64,000 nt of DNA, taken from contig NZ_CP165647.1 of NCBI RefSeq assembly GCF_041199985.1, positions 2,372,726 to 2,436,725 on the forward strand, in the 5' to 3' direction. Shown here piece after piece: positions 35,813 to 45,310 of this stretch; the stretch's first letter is position 1, and each line of letters begins with the position of its first letter. The notes below the pieces were generated by a model. The model was not told the DNA's origin. It saw nothing but the letters and a program-made list of their open reading frames with translations, and did not search any database. The DNA is from Leptotrichia sp. HSP-536. GTDB taxonomy: Bacteria; Fusobacteriota; Fusobacteriia; Fusobacteriales; Leptotrichiaceae. The position numbers and the translations under genes were made by a program.

Positions 35813-37402
35813 CTATTTTATGTAAGTATTATCAAGTACAAAATCTTTTCCTATTGGGCTAAATACAATATTATGAACTTTCGGATTCAATAATTTTGTA
35901 TTTTCTCTGTAATAAAGCAGTCCTACAGGCATATCTTGAGCGATTATTTTTTCCATTTCAATCATATCTTTTACTCTTTCTTCCTGATTTCCAGAGCTTT
36001 TAACTTTTTTCACAAGCTCGTCGTAACGTGGATTTGAATAATCTGAATAATTGTTTCCGTCTTTTGTCATAAATCTGTCAAGGTAAGTGATAGCATCGTT
36101 GTATTCTCCATTATAACCTGCTAGAGCGATTTCATAATCTCTATGCTGCATTTTATCCAATCTTGACTGGAATGTCATTCCTTCGATTTTAAGATTTACT
36201 CCCAAATTTGTTCTTAAACTTTCCTGAATGTATTCAGAAATTACCTTATTGTTTCCAGAATCATTGAAAATCATTGTTAATTCAGGCAATTTTTGTAATC
36301 CCAGCTCCTTTAATCCTTCAGCTAGCAGTTGTTTTGCTTTTTGTAAATCGTATGCTGGAAAAATTTTTCCTGCTTCTTCAGAGAAATCTTTAGAAACACC
36401 TGTTATTCCGACACCTTTTGTTGTGTAAGTATAAGCCGCTTCTCCTGTATTATCAAGTATATCTGTAATTAATTTTTCCCTATCTACTGCAAGCGATAAT
36501 GCCTGTCTAATTTTTTTATTTGCAAGCACTTTATTTTTCATATTGTAAGTCATATACCAGACAGAACCGTCTTTTGTAAGCAATCTACGTTTGTCATCTT
36601 TAAATTCTTTTGCCTGCTCAATAGAGATATTTGTAGAATCAATTTCTCTATTTTTAAAGGCATTTACACTGGCATTAGGGTCATTTATAAATAATGCTTT
36701 TACAAATTTCAATTTAATATTGTCCTTATTCCAATAATTTTCATTTTTTTCAAATACAATTTCTGAATCTCTTGTCCAAGATTTTATTGTGTAGACACCT
36801 GATGAAATTGATGTTTCAGGAGATGTCATATACTTTTCTCCAACTTTATCATAGAATTTTTTGTTTAGAGGAGCATAAGTCTGTATTCTTACGATTGAAT
36901 CAAAGTATGTAAGCGGATTGTTCAATGTAACTTCCAATGTGTAATCATCAACAACCTTTATACCAAGCTGATTTTCATCTTTAATTTTTCCTGAATTAAA
37001 TTGCTCGGCATTTTTTATGTAAAATAATTTATCTGCATATTCTCCAGCTGTTTCAGGCTTTAATGCCCTAACCCAGCCATCCCTAAAGTCTTTTGCAGTA
37101 ATTGGATCACCGTTGCTCCATTTTGCATTTTTTCTCAAATGGAATGTCCATACTGTTGAGTCTGCATTATGTTCCCATTTTTCCGCCACCCCAGGAAGAG
37201 ATTTTCCATCATCCGCCTGTCTTGTCAATGTTTCGGTAATAAGCGAGTCAACAAATTCTCCTGTCGAATCATTTGCAAGCTGAGGATCATAGGATTTTCC
37301 TTCTTCCTTCAGATTTAATTTAAGCGTTTCAGAATCGCTGCTTTTTCCACATGAAACAATGAAAGCCAGCAATATTGTCAAAGCTAACAGTATTTTTTTC
37401 AT
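35813..37402 (-). CDS. Oligopeptide ABC transporter substrate-binding lipoprotein (copy 2)
   Basis: A 529-residue OppA-type protein with signal LALTILLAFIVSCGKSSD. Core: YDPQLANDSTGEFVDSLI, WTFHLRKNAKWSNGDPIT, FEKNENYWNKDNI. The usual EPTSxDPQ start of the mature domain is changed to EGKSYDPQ. AAAGGAAAGG precedes the ATG. It is part of the four-copy array downstream of oppF. Confidence 0.92.
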   Translation of the reverse strand: MKKILLALTILLAFIVSCGKSSDSETLKLNLKEEGKSYDPQLANDSTGEFVDSLITETLTRQADDGKSLPGVAEKWEHNADSTVWTFHLRKNAKWSNGDPITAKDFRDGWVRALKPETAGEYADKLFYIKNAEQFNSGKIKDENQLGIKVVDDYTLEVTLNNPLTYFDSIVRIQTYAPLNKKFYDKVGEKYMTSPETSISSGVYTIKSWTRDSEIVFEKNENYWNKDNIKLKFVKALFINDPNASVNAFKNREIDSTNISIEQAKEFKDDKRRLLTKDGSVWYMTYNMKNKVLANKKIRQALSLAVDREKLITDILDNTGEAAYTYTTKGVGITGVSKDFSEEAGKIFPAYDLQKAKQLLAEGLKELGLQKLPELTMIFNDSGNNKVISEYIQESLRTNLGVNLKIEGMTFQSRLDKMQHRDYEIALAGYNGEYNDAITYLDRFMTKDGNNYSDYSNPRYDELVKKVKSSGNQEERVKDMIEMEKIIAQDMPVGLLYYRENTKLLNPKVHNIVFSPIGKDFVLDNTYIK

Positions 37403-37468
37403 ACTATTCCTTTCCTTTTACCAAATCATAAATTTAGTAAAATTGTATTTAGATTGTTCATTATAAGT

Positions 37469-39070
37469 TTATTTTCCTATAGATGCATTATAGAAATCAA
37501 TAGAATCTCCAACAGAACGTATTACAACACCTTTCAATTTAGGATTTATCAGATAAGCTCCTACTTCATAATAAAGTGCAGAATATGTAAAGTTGTCAGA
37601 TAATATTTTTTCTGCCTGTTTCATTGCATCCATTCTTGCTTTGTTATCTTGATTAACTTTAGCCAAATCAACTAATTCATCGTATTTAGGATCTGAATAT
37701 TTAGCAAAGTTGATATCTTTTGCCTTTGAATGGAAAATTTCCAAGTAAGTCATTGGATCAGCATAATCAGGTCCCCATGCATATCTTACAATTTCAAATT
37801 GTCCAGCTTTAGCACGTGCAATTCTTTCTTTTTTAGTAAGAACTTCTACTTGTACATCAATTCCTAATTTATCTTTCCATTGAGATTGATAAAATTCAGC
37901 TTCCTTTTTACCAGTTCCATTTTCATCCACTAATAAATGCAGTTTAACTTGTGCAGGAGTCATATTTAACTCTTTTAACCCTTGTTCAAACAATTGTTTT
38001 GCATTAACGTTTGAAAATTGTGCAAATAAATCTCCAGCTTCTTCCCTAAAGTCTCCTTTTTCACCAGCTGTTCCATTTGAAACAATTCCAGAAGCTGTAA
38101 TTCCCGCTCCATTTAAAATGCTGCTTACTAATTCTTTTCTGTCTACAGAAAGTGATAACGCCTGTCTAACTTTTTGATTTTTTAATACTGGATTTGATGT
38201 ATTGAATCCTAAATAATACACTCTTCCGTTAGGGAACTTGTGCAATTCAGGTTTTCCTTCGTAATTCGCCATTTTTTCAACTGATATTTTTGTTAAATCT
38301 AATTCCTTGTTTTCAAAAAGATTTGTTGCAGCTTCAAAATCAGTTACAATTAGTCCTGTAAGTGTGTCAAGCTTTATATTTTGAGCATTCCAGTAATCAG
38401 GATTCTTTTTCATAACGACTTTATTGTCATGTACCCATTCTTCCATTATGAAAGGTCCGCTGTAAATAGATTTATTAGCTTCAGTTGCGTATCCTTCACC
38501 ATTTGTAGCCAATGCTTTTTCATTAACTGGGAAATATATTGGCATAATTAATGTTTTTAAGAAAAATGGTGCAGGCTGTGATAAAGTAAATTCAAGTGTG
38601 TAATCATCCTTTAATTTTATTCCAACTTTTCCAAAATCTTTTAAACTTCCATTATTGTAATTTTCTGCATTTTCAATATAGTATGCAAGAAATGCATATT
38701 CAGAAGCGGTCTTAGGTTCAATTCCTCTTTTAATTCCATTAAAATAGTCTTTGGCAGTAAGCGGATCTCCGTTTGACCATTTCATCCCTTGTCTAATTTT
38801 AAATGTCCAGACTTTTCCATCATCCGACTTAGTCCAGCTTTCAGCTCCCGCAGCGACAATTTCGTTTTTATCATTTAATCTTACAAGACTTTCATAAGTC
38901 ATACTTGTTATAAAAAGTCCACTCATATCCGTCAAAATTTGAGGATCTAATGACGTTGGCTCAGCCTCCATATTAAATGATACTGATTTTCCTGATGCTT
39001 TATTCCCTTTTCCACAGGAAATAATAAACATCGATAACATTAAGCAAAACACTAAAAAAGTTTTTTTCAT
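37469..39070 (-). CDS. oppA: Oligopeptide ABC transporter substrate-binding lipoprotein (copy 1)
   Basis: A 533-residue OppA-type protein directly downstream of oppF. Signal KKTFLVFCLMLSMFIISCGKG. Core: EPTSLDPQILTDMSGLFI, VWTFKIRQGMKWSNGDPLT, MKKNPDYWNAQNI. It is the most divergent of the four and has an Asp-rich hinge (LLVDENGTGKKEAEF). As the first SBP after the permease and ATPase genes it is probably the ancestral oppA of the operon. Confidence 0.93.
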   Translation of the reverse strand: MKKTFLVFCLMLSMFIISCGKGNKASGKSVSFNMEAEPTSLDPQILTDMSGLFITSMTYESLVRLNDKNEIVAAGAESWTKSDDGKVWTFKIRQGMKWSNGDPLTAKDYFNGIKRGIEPKTASEYAFLAYYIENAENYNNGSLKDFGKVGIKLKDDYTLEFTLSQPAPFFLKTLIMPIYFPVNEKALATNGEGYATEANKSIYSGPFIMEEWVHDNKVVMKKNPDYWNAQNIKLDTLTGLIVTDFEAATNLFENKELDLTKISVEKMANYEGKPELHKFPNGRVYYLGFNTSNPVLKNQKVRQALSLSVDRKELVSSILNGAGITASGIVSNGTAGEKGDFREEAGDLFAQFSNVNAKQLFEQGLKELNMTPAQVKLHLLVDENGTGKKEAEFYQSQWKDKLGIDVQVEVLTKKERIARAKAGQFEIVRYAWGPDYADPMTYLEIFHSKAKDINFAKYSDPKYDELVDLAKVNQDNKARMDAMKQAEKILSDNFTYSALYYEVGAYLINPKLKGVVIRSVGDSIDFYNASIGK

Positions 39071-39131
39071 ATCCCGACAATTCCTTTCTAAAATAATTTT
39101 TTATAATTGTATCTAAAATATTAAAAATTTC

Positions 39132-40082
39132 CTAAATAAGCCCTTTTTCTTCCAAAAATAATGTTTCTACAAAATGTCCTGGCTTAAACTCAGTTAATTC
39201 TGGTTTTTCAGGAATCACATTTATTTCAGATGCCTCTCCCATCGGACTTCTCAAATATGACTCATCCATATCAATTTTAGCCAATTTTTTGTAATCAGGG
39301 TCTGCTATCGGTACAGCTGAAATTAGTGATTTTGTATAACTGTGAATAGGATTTGTATACACAACTTCAGGCGTTCCCAATTCCACCACTTTTCCACGAT
39401 ACATAACTGCCACTCTGTCTGAAATATATTTTACCATCGATAAGTCATGTGCGATAAATAGTAAAGTTAGATTTCTTTCTTTTTGTAAGTCCTTTAACAA
39501 ATTTACAACTTGTGCCTGAATCGACACATCCAAAGCTGAAATCGGCTCATCACACACTAGCACTTCTGGATCAACCGCAAGTGCCCTTGCAATCCCAATT
39601 CTCTGTCTTTGTCCTCCAGAAAATTCATGTGGAAAACGGCTGGCATGTTCCCTATTTAGCCCAACGATTTCCAAAAGTTTGTAAACTCTTTCCATTCTTT
39701 CCTGTTTCGAAGTTGCCAGTTTGTGAATATCAATCCCTTCGGCAATAATATCTCCCACAGTCATTCTTGGATTAAGTGAAGCCTGTGGATCTTGAAATAT
39801 CATTTGCACTTTTTTGGTAAATTCTTTTCTTCCATAAGATTCTACTGGTTTTCCATTAAATAAAATATCTCCATTTGTCTTTGTATAAAGTCTGCTGACA
39901 GTTCTTCCAAGTGTAGTTTTTCCAGAACCTGATTCTCCCACAAGACTTAGAATTTCACCTTTATAAATGTCCATTGTAACATTTTCCACAGCCTTTAGGA
40001 CTTGTCTTTTTTTCATTGGGAAATATTTTTTTAAGTTTCTCATTTCTATTAATTTTTCTTTGTTATTTTCATTAAATGCCAT
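39132..40082 (-). CDS. oppF: Oligopeptide ABC transporter ATP-binding protein OppF
   Basis: A 316-residue ATPase. Walker A is LVGESGSGKTTLGRTV, Q-loop MIFQDPQASLNPRMTVG, signature FSGGQRQRIGIARALAVDPE, Walker B VLVCDEPISALDVS and switch His LLFIAHDLSMVKYI. The C-terminal oligopeptide-specific extension contains PIADPDYKK. It pairs with OppD to power peptide import through OppBC. Its ATG overlaps the oppD stop codon (TAATG), so translation is coupled. Confidence 0.95.
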   Translation of the reverse strand: MAFNENNKEKLIEMRNLKKYFPMKKRQVLKAVENVTMDIYKGEILSLVGESGSGKTTLGRTVSRLYTKTNGDILFNGKPVESYGRKEFTKKVQMIFQDPQASLNPRMTVGDIIAEGIDIHKLATSKQERMERVYKLLEIVGLNREHASRFPHEFSGGQRQRIGIARALAVDPEVLVCDEPISALDVSIQAQVVNLLKDLQKERNLTLLFIAHDLSMVKYISDRVAVMYRGKVVELGTPEVVYTNPIHSYTKSLISAVPIADPDYKKLAKIDMDESYLRSPMGEASEINVIPEKPELTEFKPGHFVETLFLEEKGLI

Positions 40083-41131
40083 TATTTCCCCTCCATTCCT
40101 TTATTTTTTAACTCATCAGATTTCTCTGATTCAAAAGGAGATTTTATTTTGGGAGCACCGTCAACATAAAGCCACGATTTTACAAAATGCCCATTTCCTA
40201 AATCAATCATTGGAGGTTTTCTTTCATAATCAATTTTCATTGCGTATTCAGAACGTGGTGCAAATGGATCTCCTACAGGCGGTTTTAGCAAATCTGGAGG
40301 TGTTCCCGGAATAGAAGCCAGTTTTTCTCCAATTTTCATATCCAGTCTTGGCAGTGATTTTAAAAGTCCCCAAGTATATGGATGTTTCGGATTTTTAAAT
40401 AGTTCCCTTACAGGAGCTTCTTCCAACTTTTCTCCAGCATACATAACAACCACTCTGTCCGCAGTTTCAGCAACTACTCCCAAATCATGCGTTATAAGTA
40501 TTACAGCAATGTTTAATTCTTTTTTCAATTCATTTATCAAATCCAGTATTTGCGCCTGAATTGTAACGTCCAAAGCTGTTGTTGGCTCATCACAGATTAA
40601 TAAGTCTGGCTCACACGAAAGAGCAATGGCTATAACCGCCCTTTGTCGCATTCCTCCAGAAAATTCATGCGGATACTGCTCAAATCTTTCCTCAGGTTTA
40701 GGAATACCAACTTTTCTAAGCATTTCGATAGCCTTCTGTCTTGCTTCTTCCTTTGTTACTTTTTTATGAATCAAAATCCCTTCCATAATTTGCTTTCCAA
40801 CTTTAATAGTCGGATTAAGTGATGTCATAGGATCTTGAAATATCATCCCAATTTTTCCGCCACGAAGTTCTCTCATTCTCTCAGCAGAAACCTTTACCAA
40901 ATCTTCTCCGTCAAAAAAAATCTCACCATTCTTAATTTCCCCTGGCGGCATTGGTATCAATCTCATAATCGTCTGTACACTAACTGATTTCCCCGAACCA
41001 GATTCCCCAACGATAGCAAGTGTTTCCCCACGATCCACAGAAAAGCTAATTCCTCTAAGAGCCTGAACTTCCCCAGCGTACGTATTAAAAGAAACACTCA
41101 AGTCCTTTACTTCTAATAATTTTTTTCCCAT
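40082..41131 (-). CDS. oppD: Oligopeptide ABC transporter ATP-binding protein OppD
   Basis: A 349-residue ATPase. Walker A is IVGESGSGKSVSVQTIM, signature FSGGMRQRAVIAIALSCEPD, Walker B LLICDEPTTALDVT and switch His VILITHDLGVVAETA. The C-terminal part (SIPGTPPDLLKPPVGDPFAPR) is the family OppD/DppD extension; the Cys residues that bind an iron-sulfur cluster in some homologues are not present. A 363-bp gap holding a dispersed repeat separates it from oppC. Confidence 0.95.
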   Translation of the reverse strand: MGKKLLEVKDLSVSFNTYAGEVQALRGISFSVDRGETLAIVGESGSGKSVSVQTIMRLIPMPPGEIKNGEIFFDGEDLVKVSAERMRELRGGKIGMIFQDPMTSLNPTIKVGKQIMEGILIHKKVTKEEARQKAIEMLRKVGIPKPEERFEQYPHEFSGGMRQRAVIAIALSCEPDLLICDEPTTALDVTIQAQILDLINELKKELNIAVILITHDLGVVAETADRVVVMYAGEKLEEAPVRELFKNPKHPYTWGLLKSLPRLDMKIGEKLASIPGTPPDLLKPPVGDPFAPRSEYAMKIDYERKPPMIDLGNGHFVKSWLYVDGAPKIKSPFESEKSDELKNKGMEGK

Positions 41132-41249
41132 TCTCTAATCCTCTCTGTATTAATATGGATTGTTTTTACATAACTTTTATAACTAAATACCTTTTCTTTA
41201 TTAACTCTATTTATTTTTAATTCATTTGATTTTTTTATTTAATTATTAA

Positions 41250-41422
41250 AGCAAAATTTCGTTAAAGAAAAAATAACTGTTTGAGATTTTGAAACATATT
41301 TTAAATTATATACGATTATTCATATTAAAATAACTTATATTCAAAATCGAGTTTTATTTTTTCTTTATAAGAAAGTTTTGCGTAAAGCGGGGATGCAAGG
41401 GTATGGCGTTTGATACCCTTGC
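41250..41422. repeat. Covarying-hairpin dispersed repeat, copy 4 (one end), inside the opp operon
   Basis: The hairpin GCAAGGGTAT (41395-41404) / ATACCCTTGC (41413-41422) has loop GGCGTTTG. The body upstream (GCAAAATTTCGTTAAAG at 41251, AACTGTTTGAG at 41274, TTTATAAGAAAGTTTTGCG, AAAGCGGGG) matches copy 3 closely. The about 75-nt module between GCGGG and the hairpin in copies 2 and 3 is absent. The other 190 bp of the oppC-oppD gap show no other feature. Confidence 0.8.
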
Positions 41423-41494
41423 TTAAATAAACTAAAATAAATGAAATTAAGAAAAATAATATTAAATTATAGAATAGTAAATTTTATAAAATTT

Positions 41495-42460
41495 TTAATC
41501 TCTTAATTTTGGATTTAATGCATCATTTAAAGCATCTCCAACTATATTAAATGCCAATGTAATTAATGAAATTACAACTGATGGAATAACAAATAAATAT
41601 GGATATGAAGTCATATTTACGAATCCATCAAATACCAAATTCCCCAATGAAGCCTGTGGAATTGGCACTCCAAGTCCGATGAAACTTAAAAATGCTTCTG
41701 TAAAGATAATGTTTGGTATATCTGTTGTAAGTCTTATTATTATTACACTTAATGTATTTGGAATTAAGTGCTTTATCGTTATCCAGAAAAAGTTTCCACC
41801 AAGCGATTTTGAGGCTAGTACAAATTCATTTTCTTTAATTTTTAATACTTCTCCACGAACTAATAATGAATAATTTAACCATCTTGTCAATGACATTGCG
41901 ATAATTATTGTTTTTACACTATTTCCCATAACAACCATTAATAAAATTATATAAATCATGGATGGAATAATTAATAAAATTTCCACAATTCTAGTCATTA
42001 TTGTATCAATAATCCCACCAAAATATGCTGACACAGCTCCATAAACTGTTCCGAAAACAACACAAATTGCAGCTGTTATCAACGATAATTCCATTGAAAT
42101 TCTTATTCCTTGTGAAAGTCTTGCAAATAAATCACGCCCAAGGTTATCCGTTCCTAAATAATGCCCTTTTGCAAGCCCCTTTGATGGACTTAAAAATTTT
42201 GCTGATAAATCTTGAGCTCTGTAGGAATATTTTGTTATATGCTGTCCAAAAATTGCTAAAAATAAAAAAATAAGTGTTATTCCTAAAAATGATAGAGCTA
42301 GCTTATTTTTCTTAAATCTTCTCCATCCATCTTGCCAAAATGTTAAACTTGGTTTGTAGATTTCTTCACTTTGAGTGGTATCTGCACCTACGATTTTAAA
42401 ATCTTCAGGTGTTGGTATATAATTGTTTTCAGTTATAATTTTTCTTGTATTTTCTGCCAC
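41495..42460 (-). CDS. oppC: Oligopeptide ABC transporter permease OppC
   Basis: A 321-residue permease. An N-terminal cytoplasmic tail, a first TM (LALSFLGITLIFLFLAIFG) and GTDNLGRDLFARLSQGIRIS, typical of OppC/DppC, are followed by the EAA-type loop (about 220-240, EFVLASKSLGGNFFWI). The start is GTG, overlapping the oppB stop (TAGTG) by one base; GAGG is 4-5 nt before it. It forms the channel with OppB. No SD-independent alternative start is nearby. Confidence 0.94.
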   Translation of the reverse strand: MAENTRKIITENNYIPTPEDFKIVGADTTQSEEIYKPSLTFWQDGWRRFKKNKLALSFLGITLIFLFLAIFGQHITKYSYRAQDLSAKFLSPSKGLAKGHYLGTDNLGRDLFARLSQGIRISMELSLITAAICVVFGTVYGAVSAYFGGIIDTIMTRIVEILLIIPSMIYIILLMVVMGNSVKTIIIAMSLTRWLNYSLLVRGEVLKIKENEFVLASKSLGGNFFWITIKHLIPNTLSVIIIRLTTDIPNIIFTEAFLSFIGLGVPIPQASLGNLVFDGFVNMTSYPYLFVIPSVVISLITLAFNIVGDALNDALNPKLRD

Positions 42461-43440
42461 TATACCTCATCTCCTTTTCCAAGTTTAATCTTAGGATCAA
42501 CTAAAACATATACAATATCCACAAGTATCATCATAATTATAAGGAATATCGCATAAAACACTGTAACTCCAAGAACCATTGTATAATCCCTGTCATTTAT
42601 ACTATCTACGAAATATTTCCCTAATCCCGGAATCGAAAACATCTTTTCAATTACAAATGAACCTGTCAAAACTGCCGCAATTGTCGGTCCCATTATTGTA
42701 ATAATTGGTAAAATTGCATTTCTTAAAGCATGTTTAAAGACTATATTTTTAGGTTTTACCCCTTTAGCAATAGCTAACCTTATATAATCCTGCCCCATTA
42801 CTTCAATCATCTTATCCCTTAACAGACGAGCTATCAAGGCAACTGTATAAAGCCCCAATGCCACAACTGGCAATATTTTCTTTTCAGGACTGTCCCATCC
42901 TGATAAACGTATTCTAAAAAATTCAGGTAAAAATCCATTTTCAATTAAAATTCCATTGTGTATATCAACGAAATATTTCTGCATAAGCCCCGCCAATACA
43001 AAACTTGGCACAGATATTCCAATTATTGCTATAATCATAGATAATTTATCCTGATATTTCCCCCTCTTTAATGCCGCAATAATTCCAAGCGGAATCCCTA
43101 GAACTAATGCAAAAATAATAGACCTAGCTCCTAAATCTGCTGATACAAAAAAACTTTTATTAATAACATCATTAACTGTTCTTCCACGAACTTTCATAGA
43201 TGCTCCTAAGTCTCCTTTTGCTATATTTTTTAAGTATTCAACATATTGTTCACCAAGTGGTCTGTCCAAATGATATTTTGCCATCAGATTTTCTTTTACC
43301 TTAGGCGGAATTGCTTTTTCACTTTGAAACGGATCACCCGGCAGCATATGTATCAGAAAGAATGTAATTGTAATAACTAGCCACAACGTTACGAGTCCCA
43401 TTGCAATTCTTTTAATCAAAAATTTTAAAATATTTTTCAT
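42460..43440 (-). CDS. oppB: Oligopeptide ABC transporter permease OppB
   Basis: A 326-residue permease with six TM segments. The N-terminus is KFLIKRIAMGLVTLWLVITI. HMLPGDPF is the family loop motif. YIRLAIAKGVKPKNIVFKHA is the EAA cytoplasmic loop that contacts the ATPases, followed by LRNAILPIITIMG. It is the first gene of the opp cluster. AAAGGAAG precedes the ATG and a promoter-like sequence is 35-65 bp upstream. Confidence 0.95.
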   Translation of the reverse strand: MKNILKFLIKRIAMGLVTLWLVITITFFLIHMLPGDPFQSEKAIPPKVKENLMAKYHLDRPLGEQYVEYLKNIAKGDLGASMKVRGRTVNDVINKSFFVSADLGARSIIFALVLGIPLGIIAALKRGKYQDKLSMIIAIIGISVPSFVLAGLMQKYFVDIHNGILIENGFLPEFFRIRLSGWDSPEKKILPVVALGLYTVALIARLLRDKMIEVMGQDYIRLAIAKGVKPKNIVFKHALRNAILPIITIMGPTIAAVLTGSFVIEKMFSIPGLGKYFVDSINDRDYTMVLGVTVFYAIFLIIMMILVDIVYVLVDPKIKLGKGDEV

Positions 43441-43475
43441 GCTCGCTTCCTTTCAATAAAATTTTATATACCTAT

Positions 43476-43505
43476 ATTATATCTTATACTTAGCTATATT
43501 TGCAA
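43476..43505 (-). promoter_or_regulatory. Promoter of the opp operon
   Basis: On the minus strand TTGCAA (43505-43500) and a perfect TATAAT (43481-43476) are 18 bp apart, about 35 bp upstream of the oppB ATG. Confidence 0.6.
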
Positions 43506-43710
43506 GCGATTTTATTTATAATGAATATTTTTTTACTATTAATTTTTTTTATGGATAAATGACAGTTCTCTAAATATAATATATTTACAGATTTTTACAA
43601 AAAAATAGCCTAAGTAAAAATTTTAGACTATTTAAAATAATTTTAAACTAAAAAATTATGACCGTACTTTCCAAATTCTAAACTTATTTAATTTTTCTAT
43701 TTCTTAAAAC

Positions 43711-44574
43711 TTAATTTTTATAAGTATTGCAACGATTTAACCACCCAGCAAGCCATTTTCTCTCATTTTTTGCAGGATCAGAATTTTTTACACGTCTTTC
43801 CAGCACAAATTTTGCAGAATCGCTAAATTCTACAAGAGCCGCTTTTCCGCTGCCAGTTCCTTTCATATTTTCTAGAACTTGAAGAAGTCCCCAGCCTTCC
43901 CCATTATAAGTTTCAGTATTTGAACTTCCTTCTCCTTTAAAATTTACATAATCAATTAGTGGATACAAACCATTTGGAGAATTTGCCACACGGTAGAATT
44001 GTTTACGTAAATTTTCCTTGTCATTTGCAACTTCCAGCATTTTTTCCAAAGAATTTTCAAGACGCTCAAAAATAAATGAAACTTGAATATCTTTCGTATT
44101 ATAAAGAAAATCAGTCAATTCAGCAATATCCTTATTTCCAGCCGCCTTCAATTTAAAAAGCTCTTCCCTGTTTTCCCAAGGTGCATATTCATTATCTTCT
44201 ATAATCTTAGGCAATTTCACATTTTTAGCTTTATAATACGCTACCAACTGTGGAAAACTCTCAGCAAATCTTCCACGCTGCCCCTCTTTATACCAGATAA
44301 AATGCCCAATTCCAAGTGATGGAAAATTTTCTCCAGTATTCCAATAAACAAGTTCGTCTTTCTTTCCGCCAGCCTCATTTTGAAAAATTTTCTCAGCCAC
44401 AATATTTAATTCAGACTTTGAGATAGAAAGGTTAGCTTTTTTATCTACATCTATAATATTAGGTTTAGAAGGAGTTTCTAACACACTTTTGTTAGATAGC
44501 CCAAACGATGTTACCGATATAGAAACCATTGTAACCCCTGCTAAAATTAATAATTTATTTCTATTTGTTTTCAT
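43711..44574 (-). CDS. Secreted protein of unknown function, SLGIGHFIWY family
   Basis: A 287-residue protein with an N-terminal signal (LLILAGVTMVSISVTSFG). The mature part has AEKIFQNEAGGKKDELVYWN, GENFPSLGIGHFIWYKEG and GEGWGLLQVLENM. I recall uncharacterised proteobacterial proteins with the same GE-F-SLGIGHFIWY block. The Glu in QNEAGG, followed by a Gly-rich loop, is reminiscent of lysozyme-like enzymes, but this is only an inference. GGAGAG precedes the ATG. It is probably periplasmic and monocistronic. Confidence 0.68.
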   Translation of the reverse strand: MKTNRNKLLILAGVTMVSISVTSFGLSNKSVLETPSKPNIIDVDKKANLSISKSELNIVAEKIFQNEAGGKKDELVYWNTGENFPSLGIGHFIWYKEGQRGRFAESFPQLVAYYKAKNVKLPKIIEDNEYAPWENREELFKLKAAGNKDIAELTDFLYNTKDIQVSFIFERLENSLEKMLEVANDKENLRKQFYRVANSPNGLYPLIDYVNFKGEGSSNTETYNGEGWGLLQVLENMKGTGSGKAALVEFSDSAKFVLERRVKNSDPAKNERKWLAGWLNRCNTYKN

Positions 44575-44920
44575 ATTTTCTCTCCTTTTTCCTTAAAACT
44601 TTTTGACTAAATATAAAATCACTTTAAAATTAAACTCAAAAATTATAATCACCTAACTTAAGAGCTATCTTATTCAGTTTGATATTAAAGAGATTTGAAT
44701 ATATTATACAATTTTTTAAGAAATTTTCCAATTTTTATTTAGAAATAAAGATTAAATATTATGAAATATCAAAGATGATTGACTTTCCTAGCGAGCTAAT
44801 AATAAAAAAACAGCCAAGAAATAATTGATATTTTATGACTGTTTTTAATTTTTTATAAGAATATCTCAAAAAAATATTCTTTCTACTTTGAATTATAATT
44901 TATATTACCATGAAAATTAA
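44575..44920. other. Intergenic between the PTS cluster and the secreted protein
   Basis: No gene seen. It contains the terminator at 44806-44846 and an AT-rich leader for the secreted protein. Confidence 0.5.
44806..44846 (-). terminator. Terminator of the mannose-family PTS operon
   Basis: AAAAACAGCCA (about 44805-44815) pairs with TGACTGTTTTT (44836-44846) apart from one mismatch. On the minus strand it ends in a run of T about 75 bp after the last PTS-cluster gene. Confidence 0.7.
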
Positions 44921-45310
44921 CTATTTTTTATATTTTTCAACAAACTTCTGAAGTTCCGCTATTTCTTTTTTAGCTTTATCGGACAAGACTTTTACATCAT
45001 TGATCATTTGTTTTGAACGTGCTGCAATAAAATCTAGATACTCAGTATTTTTAGTCTTTGAATACATTTCCTTGGCATAATACATATCCTTAAAATCATT
45101 CTTAGCCTGCTTTATTAACAGCTTTTGTCCAACCATTACTATCAAAGCTGCTGATAACGCTATTATTGTCCCGTAACCTTTCGTCAAAGGATATAGAACC
45201 ATTCCTATAATCATAAGTCCTGTGACTAGAATAGAGCTGTTTTTAATATAGCCTTCCTTAGGAGGAACTTTTACATATTTTTCCACTTCTGAAATCATTT
45301 TTTTAAACAT
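44921..45310 (-). CDS. Small membrane protein associated with mannose-family PTS
   Basis: A 129-residue protein I do not recognise. Two close hydrophobic stretches (SILVTGLMIIGMVLYPL and GTIIALSAALIVMVGQKLL) form a hairpin, with a Lys-rich tail (LSDKAKKEIAELQKFVEKYKK) that looks helical. Its ATG abuts the IID stop codon (0-bp gap), so it is translated with the PTS genes. It is not DUF956/ManO by sequence. It could assist assembly of, or regulate, the permease. Confidence 0.65.
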   Translation of the reverse strand: MFKKMISEVEKYVKVPPKEGYIKNSSILVTGLMIIGMVLYPLTKGYGTIIALSAALIVMVGQKLLIKQAKNDFKDMYYAKEMYSKTKNTEYLDFIAARSKQMINDVKVLSDKAKKEIAELQKFVEKYKK

